This document shows, piece after piece, positions 1-5,926 of a DNA stretch of 8,252 nucleotides (positions are counted from its first letter, which is position 1; each line of letters begins with the position of its first letter). The stretch is from the NCBI GenBank assembly GCA_022866195.1, contig JALHUF010000127.1:1-8252 (forward strand). The letters are read 5' to 3'. The notes under the pieces were generated by a model. The model saw only the letters and a program-made list of their open reading frames with translations, made no database searches and was not told the origin of the DNA. Source of the stretch: Terriglobia bacterium. GTDB taxonomy: Bacteria; Acidobacteriota; Terriglobia; UBA7540. A program made the translations under genes and the position numbers.

Positions 1-39
1 ACCAAAGTTAATGTTCCAGCCGCGAGGCCAGTGGAGTGG

Positions 40-69
40 TTGAAACCCCTACCCATAAGGTGGAATAAT
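40..69 (+). promoter_or_regulatory. Putative sigma-70-type promoter for the first gene
   Basis: TTGAAA at 40-45 and AATAAT at 64-69 are separated by 18 bases. Each hexamer matches the consensus at five of six positions. Transcription would start near 76 and give a leader of about 210 bases before the start codon at 285. No closer promoter was evident. It is inferred by eye, and the 18-base spacer and long leader lower confidence. Confidence 0.4.
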
Positions 70-284
70 GCGTGCGGCGGAAATTTCTTCCGGAGAGTTG
101 CTGCGATGCGGAGCGTGGCCGAGGTAGGCGCTGGATGTCGAGGCGGCATCCCGTCTCGCGCCGCGGGACGGCGCAGGTGACGCCGTCGGGTTGTAGCGCG
201 ATCCCGATTCCCCGATCCGCTCGGCAGAGGTCACCGGGACGGGTAAACTGACTGCCCGTATTTACAGAGAGAGGCAAAGCGCAA
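70..284 (+). other. Non-coding leader/intergenic region
   Basis: I see no convincing gene here. Open frames on the minus strand through this stretch have no family resemblance and unlikely composition. A GC-rich hairpin lies at 158-174 (arms GCGCCG and CGGCGC, 5-base loop). It has no T tract, so it is not a simple terminator. A purine-rich GAGAGAGG near 267-274 precedes the start codon at 285 by about 10 bases and is the likely ribosome binding site. Confidence 0.4.
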
Positions 285-1592
285 ATGATGCCCCAATCCG
301 AAGGCTGGCGACATCGGTGGGTGGCAATCCTCCTTGTCCTGCTTCTGGGGGGAAGCGCCGGGGATTTGCTCGGCGTGGCGGGCCAATTTGCCAAGCGCCG
401 CCAGAAATCCACCGCTGACGAAAACTACGGGGAAGTCACAAAGCCGCAGCTGCTGAACGCCGATACCGAGCCGACCCTTCGCTATCCCGCCGCGAGCTTT
501 TCCGGCCGGACGGTATTCAGCACGTCGTACGGCTGGTTTGATGTCACGCGCAACGGCATCCGCTACACGCCGGTCCAGCCCCCAGGGAAACTCGACGAGG
601 GATTCGAAGCGTCGTCTCAGGAGATTTCCGAGATCAAGTTGCAGTACTCCTATCTGCGTTTTCGGACCGGGAACAAGGGGCGGACGGTATTCTACGTGCC
701 CCAGGAACGATGGGGAACCATCCACAGCGCGCGCGGGGCGATGCAGGCTGCCGCCACAGGCTCGCCGGGAACCGCGTCCATGTTGCGCGCGATGAAGGGC
801 TTCAGCGGCGTTCTGGCGTCCGTAAAGCCTGCGCCGCCCCCGGAGCCGGAGTTGACGCTGCAGGCCGAGCCGGCTACGGTGGAAAAAGGCCATGCGGTCG
901 CGCTCGTCTGGACCTCGATGAATGCCACGAGCGTGGTGCTCCAGCCTGGGGATAGGAGCATGCCGACCCAGGGCACACTATCGCTCACGCCGAGCGAATC
1001 CACCACGTACACCCTGACCGCCAAGGGCCTGGGGGGAACGAAAACCGCCACGGCGGTCGTGACCGTCACTCAACCGGCGGCGGCCGCCCCGCCTACGATT
1101 ATGCTCGTCGAGCCCTCCGCCGCTGCGGGGCAGACGCTCGAGGTCACAAGTCCCACGCTGAAGATCCGCGGCGTGGCGATGGACTCGACAGGTTTTCCCA
1201 TCGTGAGCATCAATGGCACTCCGGCGAACATGAAACCGCAGAATGCCCAAGCGGCGGAATTCTGGTTCGACTCCGTCACCCTCCAACCCGGAGAGAACAA
1301 GTTTGAAATCGTCGCCCTCAACCGCGCCCAAGGGCAGGCCAAGCTGGCGTTTGTGGCACGGTACACACCCCCGGCAGCGCCCCCGGCGCCCAACCCCAAG
1401 GCGCTCGGCAAGCAGGATATTCTCGACCTCCTGAAAGGCTTCGTGACCAGCCAACGGGTGGCAGCGCTGGTGAAAGAGCGCGGGGTCAAGTTCACTCCGA
1501 CTGCCAATGACTTGGACGAAATCCGCTCTGCCGGCGGGCAGGACGACCTCATCAACGCCCTGAAGCAGGCAGCCAGCGCGGCGAATCCGTAA
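285..1592 (+). CDS. Membrane-anchored or secreted protein with two Ig-like domains and a helical C-terminal module
   Basis: This 435-residue protein has no recognised enzymatic function. After a short basic N-terminus, a hydrophobic segment at about residues 12-33 looks like a signal anchor or signal peptide. Residues about 70-145 form a compact beta-rich region (FSTSYGWFDVTRNGIRY onward) that resembles a PH-like fold. A Pro-rich linker (181-189) leads to an Ig-like domain at about 190-262, with the pattern of acidobacterial extracellular repeats (LVWTSMNATSVVL, then TTYTLTAKG). A second Ig-like domain of the bacterial or glucodextranase-B kind spans about 270-360. A second Ala/Pro linker leads to about 372-430, a small helical module (DILDLLKGFV, RVAALVKERGVKF, DDLINALKQA). 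I recall this module as recurring at the ends of acidobacterial kinases and peptidases. The start at 285 is supported by a GAGG about 10 bases upstream; the second ATG at 288 is equally possible. It is likely an extracytoplasmic interaction or scaffold protein, by inference. Confidence 0.85.
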   Translation: MMPQSEGWRHRWVAILLVLLLGGSAGDLLGVAGQFAKRRQKSTADENYGEVTKPQLLNADTEPTLRYPAASFSGRTVFSTSYGWFDVTRNGIRYTPVQPPGKLDEGFEASSQEISEIKLQYSYLRFRTGNKGRTVFYVPQERWGTIHSARGAMQAAATGSPGTASMLRAMKGFSGVLASVKPAPPPEPELTLQAEPATVEKGHAVALVWTSMNATSVVLQPGDRSMPTQGTLSLTPSESTTYTLTAKGLGGTKTATAVVTVTQPAAAAPPTIMLVEPSAAAGQTLEVTSPTLKIRGVAMDSTGFPIVSINGTPANMKPQNAQAAEFWFDSVTLQPGENKFEIVALNRAQGQAKLAFVARYTPPAAPPAPNPKALGKQDILDLLKGFVTSQRVAALVKERGVKFTPTANDLDEIRSAGGQDDLINALKQAASAANP

Positions 1593-1687
1593 GCGAGTTG
1601 CGTTTAGACACGAAAGTACCAAGGCAGGCGCTTTCCTGCACGCGGCGGGAGCGGGGCGCTGCGGTCCGTGGAAAACGTAGTGGGACT

Positions 1688-2005
1688 TCAGAGGAAGTGG
1701 GAGCGGACGGTCGCTCCGGCTTCGCCGCGCCGGCGGAGGTACCACTCGCCGACTTCGGCAGAAGCTTCGGAGAGCATCTCTAGAGCCGTTCGACCGACGA
1801 CCACGCTGGCGGCCAGAATCTTCACGCCCAGCCAGACCAGCAGTTGCTGGGCCGCGCGCGTGGGGCGCTGCCAGTCTAAACGGAGCTGGCAGCGGGGGCC
1901 TGCGGTCCGATAAGCCATCAGCACCAAGCCAGAGTACACAATCCCCAAAGCTACCAAGAGGAACTTCAGTATCCCCCAAAAGACAACTCCCAGGATCGAG
2001 GGCAT
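1688..2005 (-). CDS. Small hydrophobic membrane protein, unknown function
   Basis: This 105-residue protein was not assigned to a family. Residues 4-31 form a strong transmembrane segment (VVFWGILKFLLVALGIVYSG). A more amphipathic hydrophobic stretch lies at about 53-72 (QQLLVWLGVKILAASVVVG). An acidic helix follows (ALEMLSEASAEVGEW), then a basic tail beginning RRRGE. The YRTAGPRC... segment between the hydrophobic stretches is positively charged, which suggests a cytoplasmic loop if both cross the membrane. It starts 88 bases downstream of the Fis-domain stop on the same strand, so it may be the last gene of that operon, and it converges on the first gene. Upstream of the ATG only purine-rich AAGGAAGGG/AAAAGG blocks at loose spacing are seen. 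The composition looks like a real membrane protein rather than a shadow frame, but coding status should be confirmed by homologues. Confidence 0.65.
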   Translation of the reverse strand: MPSILGVVFWGILKFLLVALGIVYSGLVLMAYRTAGPRCQLRLDWQRPTRAAQQLLVWLGVKILAASVVVGRTALEMLSEASAEVGEWYLRRRGEAGATVRSHFL

Positions 2006-2093
2006 AATCGGCGCCGCCTTTTCCCTTCCTTGAATTAGATGACGGGGAGTGAGGAAAAGGTTCTGCGAAGGTCTGGGGTACAGCCGCGCGCTT

Positions 2094-2408
2094 TCAGGGC
2101 TTCTTGATGCCGAATTTCTCCAGCCGATACTGGAGCGTCCGAAAGGTCATGCCGAGGAGTTGGGCGGCCCGGGTGATGTTCCAATTGGTACGCTGGAGTG
2201 CTTCCAGGATCTTGGCCTTTTCGTGCTCCTCCCAGGTAGGTTCAGGGATGACAGGCTGTAGAACGCCGGCTCCCGGTGCAGGGAGGCTGGACGAAACGGC
2301 AGCGGCTTCCGCAGCAGGCTGGGAGATCTCAGCGGGCAGATCACGCGGCTCCAGCCACCAGCGTGTCAATCGGCTTAGTGAAAATGAAAGCCAAGTACAC
2401 GATGGCAA
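2094..2408 (-). CDS. Fis-type helix-turn-helix domain, probably the out-of-frame C-terminus of the adjacent sensor
   Basis: The last 48 residues of this frame are a clear Fis/NtrC-type DNA-binding domain: EKAKILEALQRTNWNITRAAQLLGM, then TFRTLQYRLEKFGIKK. It is preceded by a Pro/Ala-rich flexible linker (QPAAEAAAVSSSLPAPG) of the kind found inside multidomain regulators. No ATG or GTG start lies in this frame. The only early starts are TTG codons (2408 and near 2373), both inside the sensor gene and without a Shine-Dalgarno sequence, and the first 22 residues are just the sensor sequence in another frame. A +1 shift at the sensor stop (TGA at 2343-2341) would continue directly into DLPAEIS and yield one 330-residue protein. 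The HTH is therefore real, while the independent start is doubtful. It is either a frameshifted tail, a sequence error, or a short free-standing Fis-like regulator. Confidence 0.7.
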   Translation of the reverse strand: MPSCTWLSFSLSRLTRWWLEPRDLPAEISQPAAEAAAVSSSLPAPGAGVLQPVIPEPTWEEHEKAKILEALQRTNWNITRAAQLLGMTFRTLQYRLEKFGIKKP

Positions 2409-3087
2409 ACATCCCAGCCAGCATCGTGGCCAGAATCCACGCGAGGCGTATGAGGTACATGCGCCTCAGTATCCCTCCGACCTCATCCATTTCTCCCCGG
2501 ATCTGCGCATAGCCGAGGACCCGGTCGCCCTGAATGATGGGAAACTCGATGATGTAAGGCTTCTGCTCGATGCTCGGCTCCACATCAATATCCCGCAACT
2601 CCGCCGAGATCTTGATGGGGTTCTGTTTCGCGTCGATTTGCCGCTTCTTGAGTTTGATCTTCTTCCCTACCTGGCTCGGGTTGGTGCTGGCGACGATCTC
2701 TCCCGAAGGGGAGGCCAGGGTGACCGAAGACAGCCCGGCGTCTCGGAGCGCCTTCATGAAAGCATCGAGGGCCTGGTTGCGGTCGGCTGTGGCCGGTATG
2801 CGTGCCTGCGTGAGCTGGATGATCTGCAAAAAGTCAGAGGTTTGACCCGCCACATAAGCCTTTACCTTCTGGTTGTGCTGCACATAGGTCATCATCAGGA
2901 TGACACTGGTGCATCCCATGGTCAGGAGCATCACCAGTGCTAAGCGAGTGCGAAACCGAAGGTGCAAGGCGAGCTGTGCCAACGCGGGCTTCTTTTCGGA
3001 GCCGTTTCTCTTGTGCGATTTCAACTTTGGATTGTATCGGAAGAGGGAGACAGGGCCAACGCGAGGGCTTGAAGGATCGTAGCTCAT
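2341..3087 (-). CDS. Two-TM membrane sensor, frame ends just after TM2
   Basis: The 248-residue product has a basic cytoplasmic N-terminus, TM1 at about 49-68 (LALVMLLTMGCTSVILMMTY), an extracytoplasmic region at about 69-211 and TM2 at about 212-236. The outer region resembles a Cache/PDC-like sensor: a long helix (DFLQIIQLTQARIP) followed by VTLASPSGEIVASTNPSQVG, the typical strand-turn-strand with a G-x-I-V-A-S core, and a later strand pair (YIIEFPIIQGDRVLGYAQI). After TM2 comes FTKPIDTLVAGAA, the beginning of a HAMP-type helix, and then TGA. A sensor with no output domain is unusual, and a Fis-type HTH lies immediately downstream in the +1 frame. I chose the ATG at 3087 because GGAG at 3093-3096 sits 5 bases upstream; an ATG at 3117 in the same frame has weaker signals. 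The likely role is ligand sensing for a membrane-bound transcription regulator. Confidence 0.75.
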   Translation of the reverse strand: MSYDPSSPRVGPVSLFRYNPKLKSHKRNGSEKKPALAQLALHLRFRTRLALVMLLTMGCTSVILMMTYVQHNQKVKAYVAGQTSDFLQIIQLTQARIPATADRNQALDAFMKALRDAGLSSVTLASPSGEIVASTNPSQVGKKIKLKKRQIDAKQNPIKISAELRDIDVEPSIEQKPYIIEFPIIQGDRVLGYAQIRGEMDEVGGILRRMYLIRLAWILATMLAGMFAIVYLAFIFTKPIDTLVAGAA

Positions 3088-3200
3088 TTCCGCTCCGGGC
3101 CTTATTAGCCTGCACATTCCCAGTCCGGGGTGAGAGGCGCCGCGGCAAATCCGACGAGTCTATCGAGGGGTGGCCCTGCAATTCACTGATTTGCCAGCCC

Positions 3201-3236
3201 CAAAAAGAGAACCCCCGGCATGTTCGTCCGGGGGTT
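3201..3236 (-). terminator. Rho-independent terminator after the lysine-rich small protein
   Basis: A perfect 9-bp stem (AACCCCCGG at 3210-3218 with CCGGGGGTT at 3228-3236) and a 9-base loop are followed on the minus strand by CTCTTTTTG. It lies 60 bases past the stop of the 63-residue gene. It also separates that gene from the sensor gene at 3087. The T tract is present only in the minus-strand direction. Confidence 0.85.
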
Positions 3237-3295
3237 CGTCTGCGAAGGAAAAGTCTGAAACATAGGGTTTCAGACCCATGCCAGAAGATCTAGGG

Positions 3296-3487
3296 TTACT
3301 GCTTGGGTGCTTCCTCGCCCTTCTTCTCTTTCTTTTCCTTCTTTTCTTTCTTTACCTTCTTCTCCTTCTTTACCTTCTTCTCGGCCTTGGGGGCAGTCGC
3401 CTGTCCCGTGGCCTCCTGAGCGAACACCGGCATCGCCAGCGTGTAGGCCAGGACGAAGGTGAGCAGCATCGTGAAGAGTCTCTTCAT
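3296..3487 (-). CDS. Small secreted lysine-rich (KKEKK-repeat) protein
   Basis: The 63-residue product has a textbook signal peptide: MKR, a hydrophobic core (LFTMLLTFVLAYTLAMP), then VFA before Gln24, a fitting signal peptidase I site. The mature 40 residues are almost all Lys, Glu, Ala and Gly. Sixteen are lysines, arranged in KKVKKE/KKEKKE repeats, with short EATGQATAP and GEEAPKQ ends. It should be a disordered or helical, strongly basic exported peptide. Expression signals are good: AAAGGAGG at 3499-3506 lies 11 bases before the ATG, and a strong terminator follows. This supports a real stand-alone gene, although the DNA is low complexity. I do not recognise the family. Binding of an anionic partner (DNA, lipid A, polysaccharide or teichoic-like polymer) is a possibility suggested only by charge. 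Confidence 0.75.
   Translation of the reverse strand: MKRLFTMLLTFVLAYTLAMPVFAQEATGQATAPKAEKKVKKEKKVKKEKKEKKEKKGEEAPKQ
3318..3382. repeat. Homopurine/homopyrimidine tract with 18-bp periodic repeat
   Basis: The plus strand is pyrimidine-only from 3318 to 3353, then continues to 3382 with only two adenines (3354 and 3372). Within it CTTTACCTTCTTCTC occurs at 3350-3364 and again at 3368-3382, a period of 18 bases that encodes one KKVKKE unit. The tract is the codon consequence of the lysine/glutamate repeat and is prone to slippage. Confidence 0.9.
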
Positions 3488-3498
3488 TGCGGCACAAA

Positions 3499-3506
3499 CC
3501 TCCTTT
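3499..3506 (-). promoter_or_regulatory. Strong ribosome binding site of the lysine-rich small protein
   Basis: AAAGGAGG on the minus strand ends 11 bases before the ATG at 3487. It is one of the two best Shine-Dalgarno sequences in the window and fixes the start of this small gene. Confidence 0.8.
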
Positions 3507-3638
3507 TAGACTTGCTTACGCTAGCATTCAGGGGCACGCCAGCTACCAAAGATCGGTGAAGGTTATCCTGGCGCATAGAGCCTTGAGATTCAATGGCTTA
3601 AAGAAGAGAGGCTCGGAAGGTGACCGACCGGCCGGACA

Positions 3639-3650
3639 GTCCACGTGGAC
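3639..3650. promoter_or_regulatory. 12-bp perfect palindrome, possible operator
   Basis: GTCCACGTGGAC is a perfect inverted repeat in the 245-base gap between the HD-GYP gene and the lysine-rich gene, about 150 bases upstream of the latter's start. It could be a binding site for a dimeric regulator. No second copy was noticed in the window, so the role is a guess. Confidence 0.3.
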
Positions 3651-3665
3651 ATCTCATGCACGAAT

Positions 3666-3695
3666 TGGTGTGGCGCATACCATCTGGTGTGGCGC
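3666..3695. repeat. 11-bp direct repeat pair
   Basis: TGGTGTGGCGC occurs at 3666-3676 and again at 3685-3695, a 19-base repeat unit that also includes ATACCATC. It lies just downstream of the HD-GYP stop. The spacing is near two helical turns, so tandem regulator sites are possible; a chance duplication is equally possible. Confidence 0.5.
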
Positions 3696-3732
3696 CCCGA
3701 AGGCAAAAAGAGGGAGCAGCGGGCGTTGCACC

Positions 3733-5658
3733 CTACTCCTTGGACGTGATCTGAAAGATCTTGGCCTCCACGAAGAGCTGGAAAAGCACGGGGTCGAGGA
3801 GCTGGGATTTGACTTCTTGTCCAATAATGTCCAAGGCGCGTTCCAGCGGGACAGCCCGTTTGTAGGGTCGGTCGCGAGCCGTCAAGGCGTCATAGATATC
3901 CGAAATGGTCATCATCTTGGCCTGGAACGGGATTTCCTCGGACTTCATGCGGTAGGGGTAGCCGGTGCCGTCCAGCTTCTCGTGGTGGGCTTTGGCGATG
4001 AGCGGAATGTTCCTCAACTCCTTGGTCCATGGAATCTGGCTCAAGAAGCGGAAGCTATGGATGACGTGCGACTCGATCTGCACGCGCTCTTCGGGGTCGA
4101 GGCTGCCCTTGGGAATGGTGAGGAAGCTCAACTCCTCGGGAGTCACCAGAGGTTCGGTGGGCCCGGAGGGGTCCTGGAAGATCCACCCGGCGATCTCCAC
4201 GAGTTTCTCGGAAGTCTTCTCGGGCAGGACCGTGGGTTCGTTGGCTTGCAGGACGTGCGCCAGAAACTCATCGAGCTGGCGTAGCTCCTCGCTCTGCGCC
4301 CCATCGATTTCGCCAAAGAACTGCTCGTAGCTCTGGTTCCCCTGGGCCAGAACGTAGTCCAATTTCTTCCGGTAGGCATCCAGCTCCAGGACTTTGCGGA
4401 TGTATTGGAACCGTTTCCTGACGAGTTCCAGCTGGGGAGGATAGAGCTTCTTGGCTTTGACCAGCACCTCCTCGCGCACGCCCACCTTACCGAAATCGTG
4501 CAGGATAGAGGCGTAGCGAATTTCCCGGATATCCTGCCGGGTGAAATGAATGTGCCGGAAAGGTCCAGTGTCAGCTCGGTCCACCACCTCGGCCAAGCCG
4601 ACCGTCAACTTCGCCACACGTTCTGAATGGCCGAACGTGGTGGGGTCGCGAGACTCAATCGCGGTGACCGAGGCTTTCACAAAACCTTCGAACAGGTTCT
4701 GGATGTCGCCGTAAAGCAGGTTGTTTTCCAGGGCCACCGCGGCCTGGCTGCCCAGCGACGATGCTAGCTCCTGGCTCCGCTGCGAAAACGGGATCACCTC
4801 CTGGTGCACCACCTTGACCGAAGTTAGCTTGACCGCCGGATTCCTCTTGGCGTTGATGAGCTGCAGGACTCCGATCACCTCGTCTTTCTGGTTCTTCATC
4901 GGAACCACCAGCATCGACTTGGTCCGGTAGCCGAACTTCCGGTCGAAATCGCGATTGTGGCGGAAGGGAAGGTTGCGGATCCGGTAGGCGTCCTTCATAT
5001 TCAGAACCTTGCCCATGGCGGCCGCATATCCGGCAACGCTGTGCGTGTCAATCAGCAAGGTGAACTGACGGAAAGGAACGGATTGGCTGTCGCACTGCGT
5101 GAGGCGGAAGACCAGGTGCTTCTCGCCGCCCGCCCCCTCTTCGACGACATAGAGGGAGCCTGCGTCGCAGCAAGTGATCTCTCGGCTCTTGGTCAAAATC
5201 AGTTCCAGCAACGCATCCGTGTTGCGCTCACTGGAAAGGGCGACGCCGATCTTGTTGAGCGTTTCGAGTTCCGTGGCCACCAAGTGAAGTTGCTGACACG
5301 CGCGCTGGCGTTCTTCTTCAAGACGCAAACTCTCAAAGGCGCTCTCGACTGTTTTCGCCAGAGCGGCTCGCGGCACCCCGGGGGGAAGCACCGCGAAGAG
5401 CCGATGATCCAGCCGTGTCTTGGGCAGACGCTTACCTTCCACCAGGTAAATCAGACGCCAGCCGTCCGCCTTGGGCGCGAGCCGCTCGATATCCTCCAGG
5501 TGGTCCTCGCCCCCGTGCGCGATGAGGACGGCGGGCAACTCCCAGGCTGGACGCCCTTCCACGCCGCGGTCTACAGGTACCAGCCGGTAGGAACCCGGCA
5601 GCTTGGGCAGCACTTTGCCCAATGTGGATGGCCGGAAATAGTAAAGGTTCTTCGCCAT
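3733..5658 (-). CDS. GAF / HD-GYP domain protein, probable c-di-GMP phosphodiesterase
   Basis: The 641-residue cytoplasmic protein has three parts. Residues about 20-112 look like a degenerate receiver-type alpha/beta domain (VLIAHGG, RLIYLVEG, LFAVLPPG) without an evident phosphoacceptor pattern. A helix (about 112-135) joins this to a GAF domain at about 135-312 (DAGSLYVVEEG, SMLVVPMKNQKDEVIGVLQL). The HD-GYP domain runs from about 320 to 635: GHS at 343-345, the metal-binding HD at 387-388 in ILHDFGKVGV, and HHEKLDGTGYP at 558-568, followed by SDIYDALTARDRPYK at 586-600. All expected catalytic signatures are present, so hydrolysis of c-di-GMP is likely from family knowledge. About 110 residues are inserted between the HD motif and the GSLDPEE...H helix at 518-531. 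A TTGGAA/TATAAT promoter precedes the gene. The Shine-Dalgarno is poor (GAAGGG only 3 bases before the ATG), so translation may be weak or the true start may differ slightly. Confidence 0.93.
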   Translation of the reverse strand: MAKNLYYFRPSTLGKVLPKLPGSYRLVPVDRGVEGRPAWELPAVLIAHGGEDHLEDIERLAPKADGWRLIYLVEGKRLPKTRLDHRLFAVLPPGVPRAALAKTVESAFESLRLEEERQRACQQLHLVATELETLNKIGVALSSERNTDALLELILTKSREITCCDAGSLYVVEEGAGGEKHLVFRLTQCDSQSVPFRQFTLLIDTHSVAGYAAAMGKVLNMKDAYRIRNLPFRHNRDFDRKFGYRTKSMLVVPMKNQKDEVIGVLQLINAKRNPAVKLTSVKVVHQEVIPFSQRSQELASSLGSQAAVALENNLLYGDIQNLFEGFVKASVTAIESRDPTTFGHSERVAKLTVGLAEVVDRADTGPFRHIHFTRQDIREIRYASILHDFGKVGVREEVLVKAKKLYPPQLELVRKRFQYIRKVLELDAYRKKLDYVLAQGNQSYEQFFGEIDGAQSEELRQLDEFLAHVLQANEPTVLPEKTSEKLVEIAGWIFQDPSGPTEPLVTPEELSFLTIPKGSLDPEERVQIESHVIHSFRFLSQIPWTKELRNIPLIAKAHHEKLDGTGYPYRMKSEEIPFQAKMMTISDIYDALTARDRPYKRAVPLERALDIIGQEVKSQLLDPVLFQLFVEAKIFQITSKE

Positions 5659-5708
5659 GGGCCCTTCACACTTGAAGATATGGTGCCAGGAACATACTAT
5701 CCGCGCTC

Positions 5709-5736
5709 ATTATACGTCTTCCCCAGCATGTTCCAA
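5709..5736 (-). promoter_or_regulatory. Sigma-70-type promoter of the GAF/HD-GYP gene
   Basis: On the minus strand TTGGAA (5736-5731) and a perfect TATAAT (5714-5709) are separated by 16 bases. Transcription would begin near 5702, giving a leader of about 44 bases before the ATG at 5658. This is the best promoter in the window and argues that the HD-GYP gene is transcribed separately from the STAS/kinase pair upstream. Confidence 0.7.
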
Positions 5737-5896
5737 ACGCCCCGTCCGCTCTGCCTGGACTCTGGCTGCGCCAGGAGCCGCCGGGCCCGAATCTGCCCGC
5801 ACACCCCCGCCCACGGAGAAGCGGGGGACGAGGACGTTCAGTCACCGGGGTGTTCCGCAGGAGCACAACGCAGACGGAAGGTGACGCAGACTCCCT

Positions 5897-5926
5897 CAAA
5901 AACTGGGCAGCTAAGCCCCGGCTGCC
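5897..5926 (-). terminator. Terminator overlapping the STAS stop codon
   Basis: On the minus strand GGCAGC (5926-5921) and GCTGCC (5911-5906) form a 6-bp stem with a 9-base loop, followed by CAGTTTTTG. The stop codon TAG of the STAS gene (5913-5911) lies at the loop/stem boundary, so the final codons of the gene double as the terminator. The stem is short, so strength is uncertain. Confidence 0.6.

Noticed and set aside
1624..1639. GCAGG/CCTGC hairpin between the convergent genes as a terminator
   Set aside because: The stem has only five pairs and there is no T tract on either side.
978..1979. 333-codon open frame on the minus strand
   Set aside because: It lies opposite the Ig-domain gene and the small membrane protein region. 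It is rich in Arg/Pro/Gly shadow sequence with no family pattern.
2329..2343. UGA read-through or selenocysteine at the sensor stop
   Set aside because: Continuing in the same frame meets another TGA three codons later, so read-through would not reach the HTH.
2147..2344. GTG overlapping the sensor TGA as the start of a coupled downstream gene
   Set aside because: That GTG opens a third frame, ending at 2147, with no domain. It is not the frame of the Fis HTH, so a simple GTGA overlap does not explain the locus.
2104..2943. 279-codon open frame on the plus strand
   Set aside because: It is antisense to the sensor and Fis coding sequence, has no recognisable domain and reflects high-GC codon composition.
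3168..3194. Sigma-54-like promoter (TGGCA...TTGCA) upstream of the sensor gene
   Set aside because: The GG and GC elements are about four bases too far apart for a -24/-12 promoter.
3487..4284. 265-codon open frame on the plus strand
   Set aside because: It overlaps the C-terminal HD-GYP coding region antisense and has no domain features.
5804..5827. 7-bp hairpin CCCCCGC/GCGGGGG upstream of the HD-GYP gene as a second terminator or riboswitch
   Set aside because: No T tract follows on either strand. The surrounding sequence does not match the c-di-GMP riboswitch consensus as I remember it, and GC-rich hairpins are expected by chance here.
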